Source: an uncultured Clostridium sp. (GTDB taxonomy: Bacteria; Bacillota; Clostridia; Clostridiales; Clostridiaceae). From it: a stretch of 64,000 bases of DNA. Below the pieces are notes generated by a model that had not been told where the DNA came from, made no database searches, and saw only the letters and a list, made by a program, of their open reading frames with translations. Position numbers and translations under genes: made by a program. The stretch is from the NCBI GenBank assembly GCA_900539375.1, contig UQBY01000006.1:53616-117615 (forward strand), in the 5' to 3' direction. Shown here one piece after another: positions 29,487 through 38,688 of this stretch; the stretch's first letter is position 1, and every line of letters begins with the position of its first letter.

Positions 29487-30389
29487 TTAAACAGCCCATT
29501 TTTTATCCCCTGTGAAATTAATATTAAGCCATTTATCTAATTTTATATCACTCATATTACTATATACATACTCTCGTACATTATCCATTTCTTCTAATTT
29601 ATTAAGTTTTGATTCTTCATTAAATACAAAATCTATTTCTATTCTAAGTTCTTTTCCTATCTTACTTACTCTTGTTATAGAATCTTCAAAATTATATTCC
29701 TTCTCAACGTCTTTAACTATTGTATAAATTTCATCATTAATATCTTTATCAGCATTTCTATTTAATATTTCTTTAAAGTTTTTAATTAAAGTAGTTACAG
29801 GAACCTTTATAAAGATAGATGATGTAATTAAAACCATAAAAGGATCCACATACTTAGATAAATATACTAAAGGAGTTTTATTTAATATAGTACATATTAA
29901 AAATCCAACTAAAACAGCAACACTTACTAACGTATCCATAAGCCATTGATTAACTTCAGCACCTACTATACCAGATGCCACTTCTTTATTACTCTTAGCT
30001 AATATCTTATATATAATTAAACATCCTAATATAGAAATTATTGAATATTCTAAGGCAAGACCTGTGTCAACAATCTTTCCACCTGCTAATATTTCCTTTG
30101 CTGAATTTACAAAATTAATAACACACATAACAGTTAAAACTATTGAGTTAAAAACAACTGTAATTGGCTCTAAAATCCACTTCCCAAAAGGAAATTTTTC
30201 AAAATCATTTTTATTTATATATCTTGTTATACATATAGCTAATACTGATAAAAATAAACTAATTAAAGAATATAATCCATCAAATATTATCATACTAGAA
30301 TCAATTATAACTCCCCATGCTACTCCTAAAACAGCAAAGAATAAAGCCCCTATTGCTGATAATGTTAGCATGTTTTTTTCACTTTTCAT
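29487..30389 (-). CDS. Cation diffusion facilitator-like transporter
   Basis: 300 residues with six predicted helices (about 10-210) and a short cytoplasmic C-terminal domain. The layout and the DGLYSLISLF and FPFGKW segments match cation efflux proteins, although the second metal-binding residue expected in helix II is not obvious, so metal specificity may differ from the transporter at 17943. The ATG at 30389 is preceded by GAGGTG, whose GTG in the same frame could be mistaken for a start. It has its own terminator. Confidence 0.8.
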   Translation of the reverse strand: MKSEKNMLTLSAIGALFFAVLGVAWGVIIDSSMIIFDGLYSLISLFLSVLAICITRYINKNDFEKFPFGKWILEPITVVFNSIVLTVMCVINFVNSAKEILAGGKIVDTGLALEYSIISILGCLIIYKILAKSNKEVASGIVGAEVNQWLMDTLVSVAVLVGFLICTILNKTPLVYLSKYVDPFMVLITSSIFIKVPVTTLIKNFKEILNRNADKDINDEIYTIVKDVEKEYNFEDSITRVSKIGKELRIEIDFVFNEESKLNKLEEMDNVREYVYSNMSDIKLDKWLNINFTGDKKWAV

Positions 30390-30572
30390 TTTTTTCACCT
30401 CATTAAATCTCTTTAATATTATTATATTCTGTTAAAAAACTTATAACAACTCACTAAAATGAGGTTTATTTTATACTTTTAATAGATATAAGTTCACTTT
30501 ACATTTTATAGTAATAACGTAATAGTACTTTATTCTATATTTATTAGTCCTTATTTAGCTAATAATATAAAA

Positions 30573-30613
30573 AAAGCTATTACACAAAATATATTATTCA
30601 ATGCAATAGCTTT
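30573..30613 (-). terminator. Terminator of the amidase gene
   Basis: Arms 30573-30584 and 30602-30613 form a stem of about 12 bp with one mismatch. On the minus strand it is followed by a U-rich tract, just past the stop codon at 30619. Confidence 0.75.
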
Positions 30614-30618
30614 ATTAA

Positions 30619-31323
30619 TTATGAATTATTTTTTTCTTTATAAATACTAATTAATTCATTTGAAATCCTATCTTTTAAATCTTCTATGGATAAGTTTTCT
30701 CCTGGACATAAAGTTTCATATACATCTCTATGGCCTAATACATCATTTAAATTATACTTAATAATCATATCAGCAGATAATTTTACTAAAGACTTCATTT
30801 GAGCTTCAGTAGGATTGTCCTTTTCAAAATTACCTTCTAATGCAATACCTATACTATTTTTATTATTCTTTTTCGCATGAGCCCCCACTGCATTTTCTGG
30901 TCTTCCCCTATAGATTGTCCCATCTGTTCTTATGTAAAAATGATAACCTATTCCAGCCCATCCATTTTCAATATGTATTTCATTCATTCTTTCAGGCGTT
31001 ATTCCACTATCTGCTGTATGATGAATTATTAACATTTCAGGCTTATTTTTATAATTAAGCTCTTCTGCCCATGTATAATCCACATCCTGTATATTTAAAT
31101 TATCCTCATAACTTTTCCTTATAGCACTAAATTCATCTAATTTATATTTTTTATTTTCAGTTTCATAAAGAAAATTTACATACTCATGATTCTTTCCTAA
31201 TGCTACAGGTTTTTTACAAGCATAATATGTACAAATTATAATCACTATAAAAATTCCTAATAAAACTAAAGAACATACTATCCTTCGTTTTTTAAAATTA
31301 ATAATCTTTGTCCCATTTTTCAT
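30619..31323 (-). CDS. Membrane-anchored N-acetylmuramoyl-L-alanine amidase (Amidase_2/PGRP fold)
   Basis: 234 residues. An N-terminal helix (about 14-32) with no clear cleavage site anchors the enzyme outside the membrane. The amidase domain (about 85-220) shows the zinc ligands in LIIHHTAD and GHRDVYETLCPG (His and Cys), together with AGIGYHFYI and NAVGAHA. It would cut the lactyl amide bond between MurNAc and the stem peptide. The single domain without wall-binding repeats suggests a housekeeping, recycling or sporulation role rather than a phage lysin. Confidence 0.88.
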   Translation of the reverse strand: MKNGTKIINFKKRRIVCSLVLLGIFIVIIICTYYACKKPVALGKNHEYVNFLYETENKKYKLDEFSAIRKSYEDNLNIQDVDYTWAEELNYKNKPEMLIIHHTADSGITPERMNEIHIENGWAGIGYHFYIRTDGTIYRGRPENAVGAHAKKNNKNSIGIALEGNFEKDNPTEAQMKSLVKLSADMIIKYNLNDVLGHRDVYETLCPGENLSIEDLKDRISNELISIYKEKNNS

Positions 31324-31457
31324 TTCTTATATTCCTCACTAAATATTATTTAGTTTAATTATACCTCTAACATTATTCACTATATCTTAATAAATAATAA
31401 ATAAAATCTTACAAAATTTTAATATTTAGCTTAAAATATAACATTTATAGATACTTT

Positions 31458-31919
31458 TTAAAATAATTTCATTAAATTAGCCATTTCTATAGCAGTTACA
31501 GCTGCATCATATCCTTTATTTCCAGCTTTAGTTCCTGCTCTTTCTATAGCTTCTTCAATTGAATTAGTTGTTAAAATTCCAAAAGCAACTGGCTTTTCTG
31601 AATTTAATGATACTGTAGCTACTCCCTTTGAAGCCTCTGCACAAACATAATCAAAATGAGGAGTTGACCCCTTTATAACAGCACCTAAACATATAACCAC
31701 ATCATACTTAGGACTTTCTGCCATCTTCTTTGCAACCAAAGGAATTTCAAAAGCCCCAGGAACCCAAGCAATACTTATATCCTCCTCACTAACCCCATGC
31801 CTTTTTAAACCATCCAAAGCACCAGAAACAAGCTTAGAAACTATAAACTCATTAAACCTCGCTGCAACAATCCCAACCTTAATCCCCTCTGCTACTAACT
31901 TACCTTCTAAAACTTTCAT
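31458..31919 (-). CDS. ribH: 6,7-dimethyl-8-ribityllumazine synthase
   Basis: 153 residues. It condenses the ribityl-aminouracil with dihydroxybutanone phosphate in the penultimate step of riboflavin synthesis. [30 protein letters not shown] (catalytic His) and FGILTTN are intact. The ATG at 31919 has AAAGGAG upstream; an ATG eight codons earlier lies before that site and is rejected. It is the last rib gene but is set apart from ribBA by about 230 bases containing a palindromic element. Confidence 0.96.
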   Translation of the reverse strand: MKVLEGKLVAEGIKVGIVAARFNEFIVSKLVSGALDGLKRHGVSEEDISIAWVPGAFEIPLVAKKMAESPKYDVVICLGAVIKGSTPHFDYVCAEASKGVATVSLNSEKPVAFGILTTNSIEEAIERAGTKAGNKGYDAAVTAIEMANLMKLF

Positions 31920-31966
31920 TATAAACTCTCCTTTTATTTTCATTTTTTATTTTTTAATATTTTGTA

Positions 31967-32154
31967 TTATAAACTTTGCTTTATAAAATCTTATATTACT
32001 TATTTTATGAAGGTGCGACCCAAGAGCCTGCCAATAAGTGAGAATCAAAATTTTACATTTTGCACTTCGAACTTATCTAGCGAACAAAATGAGTCGGACT
32101 ACATTAAAAATAACATAAGTAATCTAAGATTTTTGAATCAAGTCAAATTTATAA
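31967..32154. mobile_element. MITE-like palindromic element between ribBA and ribH
   Basis: Strong terminal inverted repeats (31986-32008 with 32110-32132, 21 of 23 matching) extend outward imperfectly to about 31967 and 32154, reaching the ribBA stop codon. The core (about 32010-32100) is more GC-rich than neighbouring DNA and contains further hairpins, such as CATTTTG with CAAAATG. No transposase is encoded. An alternative is an operon-internal regulatory RNA structure. Confidence 0.5.
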
Positions 32155-33351
32155 CATATGAGACATTTTTTCTTTTTTGGTTTTTAAGTAAAATGCATCT
32201 ATTTCATTTGCTTCTATTTGTAGAGGCACTCTATTGCATATATTTATTCCACATGCTTTTAATTTTTCTATCTTATCTGGATTATTTGTCATAAGATTTA
32301 TATTTTCTATTCCTAATTTTTTTAATATAGCAGCTGCTATATCATATTTTCTTGCATCTGCTGGAAAGCCTAATTTTAAATTTGCCTCTACTGTATCTAA
32401 TCCTTCATCTTGAAGGCTATAAGCCTTTAATTTATTTATAAGACCAATTCCTCTTCCTTCTTGTCTCATATAAAGTAAAACTCCAGAACCATTTTCAGCT
32501 ATTTTTTTCATTGCTGCATCATATTGTTCTCCACAATCACATCTTTTAGAACCTAAAGCATCTCCAGTTAAACATTCTGAATGAACCCTTGTTAATACTT
32601 TTTCTTCTTTAGAAATATCACCTTTAACTAAAGCTACATGATGCTCTCCTGTCTTTTTATCAATAAATCCATAAGCTCTAAAGTTACCATATTTTGTTGG
32701 AAGCTTTGTTTCTACAACCTTTTCTACTAATTCTTCATTATTTGAATTTTTCTCTCTTGCTTTTCTATATTCAACTAAATCTGCTATTGTTATTATTTTC
32801 AAATTATGTAATTTAGCAAATTCTTTTAACTCTGTTGTACGCATCATTTCTCCGTCTTCTCTCATTATTTCACAACAAAGTCCACATTCTTTTAATCCTG
32901 CAAGCTTAACTAAATCTACAGTTGCCTCTGTATGACCTGTTCTTTCTAAAACTCCTCCATCCTTAGCCTTTAAAGGAAACATATGTCCTGGTCTTCTAAA
33001 ATCCTCTGGCTTTGCATTATCACAAACAGATTTTATAGCTGTTATTGAACGCTCCTTAGCTGATATTCCAGTGGTTGTATCTATATGGTCTATTGATACT
33101 GTAAATGCTGTTTCATGATTATCTGTATTTTTTTCAACCATTTGATTTAATTCAAGCTTTTCAGTTAACTCTCTACTCATAGGCATACATATTAAACCTT
33201 TAGCATAAGTTGCCATGAAATTTACATTTGCAGTGGTAGCAAATTCTGCTGCACATATACAATCCCCTTCATTTTCTCTATCTGGGTCATCAATTACTAA
33301 AACTATTTTCCCATTTCTTATATCTTCAATTGCTTCTTCAATAGTGTTCAT
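32149..33351 (-). CDS. ribBA: Bifunctional 3,4-dihydroxy-2-butanone 4-phosphate synthase / GTP cyclohydrolase II
   Basis: 400 residues. The N-terminal half makes dihydroxybutanone phosphate from ribulose 5-phosphate ([28 protein letters not shown]); the C-terminal half opens GTP ([18 protein letters not shown] zinc-binding segment, RQEGRGIGL). Both active sites look intact. A short KSNNEEL-type linker lies near 205. AAGGAG precedes the ATG. It is the third gene of ribD-ribE-ribBA-ribH under the FMN riboswitch. Confidence 0.97.
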   Translation of the reverse strand: MNTIEEAIEDIRNGKIVLVIDDPDRENEGDCICAAEFATTANVNFMATYAKGLICMPMSRELTEKLELNQMVEKNTDNHETAFTVSIDHIDTTTGISAKERSITAIKSVCDNAKPEDFRRPGHMFPLKAKDGGVLERTGHTEATVDLVKLAGLKECGLCCEIMREDGEMMRTTELKEFAKLHNLKIITIADLVEYRKAREKNSNNEELVEKVVETKLPTKYGNFRAYGFIDKKTGEHHVALVKGDISKEEKVLTRVHSECLTGDALGSKRCDCGEQYDAAMKKIAENGSGVLLYMRQEGRGIGLINKLKAYSLQDEGLDTVEANLKLGFPADARKYDIAAAILKKLGIENINLMTNNPDKIEKLKACGINICNRVPLQIEANEIDAFYLKTKKEKMSHML

Positions 33352-33372
33352 ATTTTAAAAACTCCTTTCTTG

Positions 33373-34026
33373 TTACATAAATCCATTACTTCTTAAAAAC
33401 TCTTCTGTTATGTTAGATTCCTTTTTCTCTTCTTTATTATTAAAACCTAAAAGTTTTTCAACATACTTTCCAACCATGTCACATTCAAGATTTACCTTAT
33501 CTCCTACCTTCTTTTTTAGTAAAGTAGTTTCTTCTCCTGTATGAGGTATAATTGAAACCTTAAAAACTTCTTCATCTACATAAGCCACTGTCAGGCTAAT
33601 TCCATCAATTGCTATAGAACCTTTTTCTATAATATATTTAAGAATTTTTCTATCTGCTTTTACAGTAACCCATACTGCATTCTTCTCTCTTATTAATGAA
33701 AAAATCTCTCCACATCCATCAATGTGTCCACTTACAATATGCCCTCCAAGTCTTTTTTCTAAAGTTAATGCTCTTTCTAAATTTACTTTATCCCCAACTT
33801 TAAGCTTTCCTAAATTGCTTCTTCTAAAGGTTTCTTCCATAACATCAGCTTCAAAACTATTTCCTTTTATATTTGTAACTGTAAGACATACTCCATTAGT
33901 AGCTATGCTATCTCCTATTAATGTTTTTTCTAAAACTTTTTTAGCTTTAATAATAAGCTTTGAGGATTCACTACCAAGTTTTAAGGATTTTACCTCTCCA
34001 ACTTCTTCAATAATTCCTGTAAACAC
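33373..34026 (-). CDS. ribE: Riboflavin synthase alpha chain
   Basis: 217 residues. It dismutates two lumazines into riboflavin. The duplicated barrel is visible: MFTGIIEEVG start, NGVCLTV and GHIVSGHIDG in the first half, IDGISLTV and IPHTGEETTL in the second. The start is GTG, sharing one base with the ribD stop codon (coupled translation). A Glu/Lys-rich C-terminal extension follows the catalytic region. Confidence 0.96.
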   Translation of the reverse strand: MFTGIIEEVGEVKSLKLGSESSKLIIKAKKVLEKTLIGDSIATNGVCLTVTNIKGNSFEADVMEETFRRSNLGKLKVGDKVNLERALTLEKRLGGHIVSGHIDGCGEIFSLIREKNAVWVTVKADRKILKYIIEKGSIAIDGISLTVAYVDEEVFKVSIIPHTGEETTLLKKKVGDKVNLECDMVGKYVEKLLGFNNKEEKKESNITEEFLRSNGFM

Positions 34027-35135
34027 TAGTTTTCATCCCCTTTTTCTACATATCCTTCAACTAAAATATCTTCTTTTATTGTTGATACTGATAAATTAGT
34101 TATTTTAAAAGCATCCTTTAAATTATCAATTCCCTTTCCTTCAATTGGAGTTTTAGAATCTTTTCCTCCTATTATTTTAGGTGCAATATAAATTTTAACT
34201 TTATCTACTATCCCCTCTTCTAAAGCAGAAAAGTTTAATGTTCCTCCTCCTTCAAGAAGTATGCTATCTATTTTAAGTTTTCCAAGGATTGTCATTAATT
34301 CCTTTAAATTAACCTTTCCATTCTTTGAGGGAACTACTATAATCTTAACTCCCTTATCTTCAAGACTATTTATTTTATCCAAATTAGCTTTATCAGTTGT
34401 TGCAATTATTGTTTCCACTTCTTTTGCTGTATTTACAATCTTGCAATCCATAGGAATTTTTAAATTGCTATCTACAATTATTCTTATAGGATTTCTTCCT
34501 CCATTAACTCTACAAGTAAGTTGAGGGTTGTCCTTTAAAACAGTATTTATTCCAACCATTATTCCTGTAAGTTCATTTCTAAGGTTATGAACATCTTCTC
34601 TAGATCTTTCTTCAGTAATCCATTTAGATTCTCCAGAATAAGTAGCAATTTTTCCATCTAAAGACATTCCTGTTTTCATAACAACAAAAGGTTCTTTTTT
34701 TACTATATATTTCATGAAAACTTCATTAAGCTTATAACATTCACTTTCTAATATTCCATACTCTACATAAATCCCTGCATCTTTAAGTTTTTTAACCCCT
34801 CTTCCTGCAACTAATGGATTAGGGTCTAATGTTCCAATAAACACTTTAGAAATTTTCTTTTCTATAATCTTATCTGCACAAGGAGGAGTTTTTCCAAAGT
34901 GTGAACAAGGCTCTAAAGTAACATACATTTCTGCTCCTTCAACATTTTCATTTTTCTCCTCTGCATCTTTAAAAGCATTTACCTCAGCATGACCTTCTCC
35001 ACATTTTTTATGATAGCCTTGCCCTAGTATTTTGCCATCTTTAACAATAACAGCTCCAACCATAGGATTAGGATGAACTCTTCCAATTCCTTTCTTTGCA
35101 AGCTCTAAAGCTAACTTCATATATCCTTCTTTCAA
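34026..35135 (-). CDS. ribD: Bifunctional diaminohydroxyphosphoribosylaminopyrimidine deaminase / reductase
   Basis: 369 residues. The N-terminal zinc deaminase domain has HAEVNAF and PCSHFGKTPPC (zinc ligands); the C-terminal reductase domain has GMSLDGKIA and LLEGGGTLN. The start is a TTG at 35135 with GGAG upstream; the ATG five codons later is less likely because the conserved N-terminus in other RibD proteins extends before it. First gene of the rib operon, directly behind two terminator hairpins and the FMN riboswitch. Confidence 0.95.
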   Translation of the reverse strand: MKEGYMKLALELAKKGIGRVHPNPMVGAVIVKDGKILGQGYHKKCGEGHAEVNAFKDAEEKNENVEGAEMYVTLEPCSHFGKTPPCADKIIEKKISKVFIGTLDPNPLVAGRGVKKLKDAGIYVEYGILESECYKLNEVFMKYIVKKEPFVVMKTGMSLDGKIATYSGESKWITEERSREDVHNLRNELTGIMVGINTVLKDNPQLTCRVNGGRNPIRIIVDSNLKIPMDCKIVNTAKEVETIIATTDKANLDKINSLEDKGVKIIVVPSKNGKVNLKELMTILGKLKIDSILLEGGGTLNFSALEEGIVDKVKIYIAPKIIGGKDSKTPIEGKGIDNLKDAFKITNLSVSTIKEDILVEGYVEKGDEN

Positions 35136-35165
35136 TTTCTTTCACTCCTTTTTTACAAAAGAAAA

Positions 35166-35191
35166 GTCCTGAACCTTAAAAAGTTCAGGAC
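35166..35191 (-). terminator. Second (ribD-proximal) hairpin of the rib leader
   Basis: A perfect 9-bp stem (35166-35174 with 35183-35191) is followed on the minus strand by UUUUCUUUUG, about 15 bases before the ribD ribosome-binding site. It may be the riboswitch-controlled terminator or a backup to the hairpin at 35244. Confidence 0.8.
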
Positions 35192-35243
35192 ATAAAAATT
35201 TTTCAAAATATTTAATTATAAAACTACATAATTTATTAAAAAA

Positions 35244-35269
35244 GCTCTGAAATAAAAATATTTCAGAGC
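35244..35269 (-). terminator. First hairpin after the FMN aptamer
   Basis: A perfect 11-bp stem with a 4-nt loop (35244-35254 with 35259-35269) is followed by UUUUUUAAUAAAUU on the minus strand, a typical intrinsic terminator. Confidence 0.8.
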
Positions 35270-35310
35270 AAATACACAAAATAAAAACATGGTTTTATAA
35301 ACATATAAAC

Positions 35311-35421
35311 TTTCTTCTTTCATCCAGACTATACTGTCGGCTTTGGAATTTCACCAAATCATGCTAATAATTAGCTCGTGGGCTATACCACCGGTAGGGA
35401 CTTTCACCCTGCCCTGAAGAC
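35311..35421 (-). ncRNA. FMN riboswitch (RFN element) controlling ribD-ribE-ribBA-ribH
   Basis: The minus strand shows the conserved RFN boxes in order: CTTCAGGGCAGGGTGAAA, CCCTACCGGTGGTATAGCC, CACGAGC, TGGTGAAATTCC, AAAGCCGACAGTATAGTC, TGGATGAAAGAAG. FMN binding should favour termination at the hairpins downstream. Riboflavin synthesis would thus be shut off when FMN is plentiful. Confidence 0.97.
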
Positions 35422-35439
35422 TTATTAAATTATAGATTT

Positions 35440-35468
35440 ATAATATAACTTAATTTTCTATATGTCAA
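35440..35468 (-). promoter_or_regulatory. Sigma-A promoter of the riboflavin operon
   Basis: TTGACA (complement of 35463-35468), a 17-base spacer and TATTAT (complement of 35440-35445) lie just upstream of the riboswitch aptamer on the minus strand. Confidence 0.8.
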
Positions 35469-35587
35469 TAATTTAAATAAAATTAAATTTAATTTGTCAA
35501 TATTACTAAAATATTTTTAACTTCTTAAGTATCTTTTTCATATTATACAATATATGATTTTTACATCATAAATAAAGGAGGATAAAA

Positions 35588-35899
35588 ATGGATACTAATA
35601 TATATGATTGTTGTAATACAATAAATAACTGCCCTTGTGAAGATTCTCATTGTGAATTTAGAAATCCTGCAGTAAAAATAGTTAGAAATTTAAATGATGA
35701 ATTATGTAATATGAAAGTTGATTTAGCAGAAATTAAAGCTAATTTAATTTTTTTAGCACAAAGTCTTTGCAATTCTGGCTGTCTTTGTCAAACTGAAGAA
35801 GTTTTATTATTAGCACTTGATGCTCAAGTAAAAAATTTAAATAGTAAGCTAAAAAGTGGTTTAGAAGAATTAGACCAATTAGAATGTATCTTACAATAA
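35588..35899 (+). CDS. Small cysteine-rich protein of unknown function
   Basis: 103 residues, 10 Cys. Cysteines cluster at the N-terminus (CCNTINNCPCEDSHC) and in the middle (CNSGCLC), followed by a helical, Leu-rich C-terminal half that could form a coiled coil. There is no signal peptide or membrane helix. AAAGGAGG seven bases before the ATG and a terminator behind it support a real gene. The spacing of Cys pairs could bind metal or form disulfides in a spore-coat setting, but I recognise no family. Confidence 0.7.
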   Translation: MDTNIYDCCNTINNCPCEDSHCEFRNPAVKIVRNLNDELCNMKVDLAEIKANLIFLAQSLCNSGCLCQTEEVLLLALDAQVKNLNSKLKSGLEELDQLECILQ

Positions 35900-35914
35900 A
35901 TATATAAATTAAAA

Positions 35915-35951
35915 AAAGCTGTTGCATTAAGAATTCTTATACAACAGCTTT
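35915..35951. terminator. Bidirectional terminator between the Cys-rich gene and malQ
   Basis: A 10-bp stem (35915-35924 with 35942-35951) has an inner AAGAATTCTT palindrome, A-run on the left and TTT-rich sequence on the right, between two convergent genes. Confidence 0.8.
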
Positions 35952-35988
35952 CTTTATTTCTTAATTATTCCTTTTTAAAAAGAATGTA

Positions 35989-37485
35989 TTATTCACATCT
36001 TCCATATAACTTAGTAAATTTATATATCTTATTTGCAAGATTTTCATTTATATCTTCTTTCTTAGCTCTCCATTGCCAGTTTGTACCTAATGTTGATGGT
36101 AAATTAATTCTTGCTTCATTTCCTAAATTTAAGAAGTCTTGCATTGGAGCTATAGCTGTATCTGCAACACTACTCCAAATACCTCTAATGAATCCCCAGT
36201 TATAACCCTCTTCTTCATTTAATCCTAAATATCTTATTGCATTTCTTACTTCTTTCTTACTTCCAGTTTTCTCAAACCAGCCTAAGAAAGTATCATTATC
36301 ATGAGTTCCTGTATAAGCTATGCAATTTTTAATATAATTGTGTGGTAAATATTCACTATCTCCACCACCAAAGCCAAATTCTAATATCTTCATTCCAGGA
36401 TATCCAGTTTCAGCTAAGAATTCTTTAACTTCTTCTGTTAAGAAACCAAGATCTTCTGCAATAACATCAATTTCTCCAAGTTCCTTTTTAACAGCATTAA
36501 ATAATGACATTCCTGGTCCTTTAACCCATTTTCCATTAACAGCTGTTGGTTCACCATAAGGAATTTGCCAATAAGCTTCAAATCCTCTAAAGTGGTCTAT
36601 TCTAACTATATCATATAGTTTTAAACTTTCTTTTATTCTTGAAATCCACCATTTATAATTGTTTTTCTTCATAGCATCCCAATCATAAATAGGATTTCCC
36701 CATAATTGTCCTGTTGCAGAGAACATATCAGGAGGACAACCAGCTACAAATAATGGTTTCATTTCTTTTACATTCATCTTAAAGTTTTCAGGTGCACTCC
36801 AAGCATCTACACTATCTTCAGCTACATATATAGGAATATCTCCTATTATTTTTATTCCTAAAGAATTAGTATAATCCTTTAATGCAGTCCATTGTTCAAA
36901 GAATAAATATTGAACAAATGACCAAAATCCTATTTCATCCTTTAAAGATTCTTTGTATTTTTTAATTGCTTCTGGTTCTCTCTTTTTAATATCATCTGGC
37001 CATTCTTGCCATGAAACTAATTTAAAATGATTTTTTAAAGACATATATAATGCATAATCTTCTAACCAAAAAGCATTTTCTTCTTTAAACTTTTCTATTT
37101 TTTGAGCTAATTCCTTTAAATTACCCTTTTTAAAATTATCATAAGCTCTTTTTAATACTTTGTTTTTAGATTCAAAAATTGTTCCATAGTCTATTCTTTC
37201 TGGGTTATCACCATAGTTTTCCTTTTTGTAATCCTCTTCTTTTAAAATTCCCTCTTCTCTTAATATATCATAGTCGATAAAGTATGGATTTCCTGCAAAA
37301 GCTGAGAAACATTGATATGGTGAATCACCATAACTAGTGTGACCTAAAGGTAGTATTTGCCAATACTTTAAACCAGATGTTTCTAAAAACTCTGCAAATT
37401 TAAATGCTTCTTTTCCTAATGTACCTATACCATATTCACCAGGTAATGAAGCTATATGCATTAAAATTCCTGCTCCTCTGTCCAT
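35989..37485 (-). CDS. malQ: 4-alpha-glucanotransferase (GH77)
   Basis: 498 residues, typical length. It disproportionates imported maltodextrins in the cytoplasm. The N-terminus RGAGILMHIASLPGEYGIGT, the nucleophile region DIVRIDHFRGFEAYW and the acid/base segment IAEDLGFLT are clear, and GTHDNDTFLGW supplies the last catalytic Asp. It lies 15 bases after the LacI-type regulator gene on the same strand, so the two are probably one transcript. AGGAGG precedes the ATG. Confidence 0.96.
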   Translation of the reverse strand: MDRGAGILMHIASLPGEYGIGTLGKEAFKFAEFLETSGLKYWQILPLGHTSYGDSPYQCFSAFAGNPYFIDYDILREEGILKEEDYKKENYGDNPERIDYGTIFESKNKVLKRAYDNFKKGNLKELAQKIEKFKEENAFWLEDYALYMSLKNHFKLVSWQEWPDDIKKREPEAIKKYKESLKDEIGFWSFVQYLFFEQWTALKDYTNSLGIKIIGDIPIYVAEDSVDAWSAPENFKMNVKEMKPLFVAGCPPDMFSATGQLWGNPIYDWDAMKKNNYKWWISRIKESLKLYDIVRIDHFRGFEAYWQIPYGEPTAVNGKWVKGPGMSLFNAVKKELGEIDVIAEDLGFLTEEVKEFLAETGYPGMKILEFGFGGGDSEYLPHNYIKNCIAYTGTHDNDTFLGWFEKTGSKKEVRNAIRYLGLNEEEGYNWGFIRGIWSSVADTAIAPMQDFLNLGNEARINLPSTLGTNWQWRAKKEDINENLANKIYKFTKLYGRCE

Positions 37486-37500
37486 TAATTATCCTCCTAA

Positions 37501-38544
37501 CTAAATTATATTTTTATTGTTTTGTAAATCTCTATGTTCAACTGTAGATTCTCTTTTTACAAGTTCTGTTTCTAATATTAGATTTTTATGAGTCCCCTTT
37601 TTACTCAAAATATCTAATAATAAATTTACACTTTCTAGTGCAATATCTTTTCTTGGTTGTTTTATAGTAGTAATTCCGGGATTATAATATTCACTTATAT
37701 CTAACCCATCAAAACCAACTAGTGAAATGTCTTTTCCAATTATTAATCCTGAATCAGCAATAGCTTTTGCTACTCCTAAAGCCATTGTATCTGCTGTTAC
37801 AAATATTGCAGATATATAATTTTTCTTTTCCTGTAAATACCTTTTCATAACCTGATATGCTATCTTTGTTGAATATTCTCCAACAAGTAACTTTTGTGTA
37901 TCAAACTGTATGCCAGCTTCATCTATAGCTTTTCTATATCCCTTCAATCTAGAATAACTCATTCCTAAGTCATTTTCTTCACCAATCATTACTGCTATAT
38001 CTCTATGACCTAAGTTTATTAAAAACTTTGTTGCTTTATATGCTGCCTTCTCATTGTCTATACCTACTGTTGAATAAAGTCCCCTTCCTTTAGCAACTGT
38101 AGTATTTACAGATGTTAATATAACAGGCACCTCTAAAGCTTCCATTTTTTCTGGTGTAACACACTCAAAATTACCACCAAGACATATTGCACCTTGAAGC
38201 CTTTTTTCTTTTATAAATGACCTTAAAGTGTCAATATCCTCATCAAAATTGCCATAGCTTTGCTGCAATATCATAGTATACTTAGTATCATTTATAGTAT
38301 TAGCTATAAGATTTAACATTTCAGAAAAAAATGGATTAAACACACCTTTTACCAATACTCCTATATTCATAGAGTTATTTTGTTTTAAAATTCTAGCACT
38401 GTTATTTGGGATATAATTGCTCTCTTTAATTATCTTGTTAACCTTTTCTCTAGTACTCTCCTTAACATCTGGATGATTATTTATCACCCTAGATACTGTG
38501 CTAACACCAACACCTGCTAACCTGGCAACATCCTTAATATTCAT
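37501..38544 (-). CDS. LacI/GalR family transcriptional regulator of maltodextrin genes (MalR-like)
   Basis: 347 residues. The N-terminal helix-turn-helix and hinge are classic (IKDVARLAGVGVSTVSRVIN, then YIPNNSARIL), followed by a periplasmic-binding-type effector domain. Its position between malQ and malGFE and the presence of a shared GGYATCGTTYCC motif upstream of both its own gene and malE make it the likely maltose-responsive repressor. The extra C-terminal residues after ELVKRESTV are not unusual. AGGAGG precedes the ATG. Confidence 0.9.
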   Translation of the reverse strand: MNIKDVARLAGVGVSTVSRVINNHPDVKESTREKVNKIIKESNYIPNNSARILKQNNSMNIGVLVKGVFNPFFSEMLNLIANTINDTKYTMILQQSYGNFDEDIDTLRSFIKEKRLQGAICLGGNFECVTPEKMEALEVPVILTSVNTTVAKGRGLYSTVGIDNEKAAYKATKFLINLGHRDIAVMIGEENDLGMSYSRLKGYRKAIDEAGIQFDTQKLLVGEYSTKIAYQVMKRYLQEKKNYISAIFVTADTMALGVAKAIADSGLIIGKDISLVGFDGLDISEYYNPGITTIKQPRKDIALESVNLLLDILSKKGTHKNLILETELVKRESTVEHRDLQNNKNII

Positions 38545-38584
38545 TTATTAAACCTCCTAAAAGTATCCCTTTTTAGGACATTTT

Positions 38585-38596
38585 GGTATCGTTCCC
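38585..38596 (-). promoter_or_regulatory. Candidate LacI-type operator upstream of the regulator gene
   Basis: GGTATCGTTCCC on the plus strand (GGGAACGATACC on minus) matches 10 of 12 positions of the motif at the malE promoter. It lies about 40 bases before the regulator start codon, consistent with autoregulation. Confidence 0.55.
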
Positions 38597-38607
38597 ATAA
38601 GTATGTC

Positions 38608-38644
38608 GTATAAAAATCCCTATGTAACATAGGAATTTTTATAC
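38608..38644 (-). terminator. Terminator of the malEFG operon
   Basis: An 18-bp stem (38608-38625 with 38627-38644) is perfect except for one position that is G-U in the minus transcript. The loop is a single base as drawn, opening to three or five. It lies past the malG stop codon. Confidence 0.8.
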
Positions 38645-38688
38645 ATACTTATAATCTGCTAATATTTATTAAATGAGAGCTTAAACTA

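Noticed and set aside
31962..32294. A 110-residue plus-strand frame across the palindromic element between ribBA and ribH
   Set aside because: It overlaps the end of ribBA antisense, has no ribosome-binding site and is a by-product of the inverted repeat.
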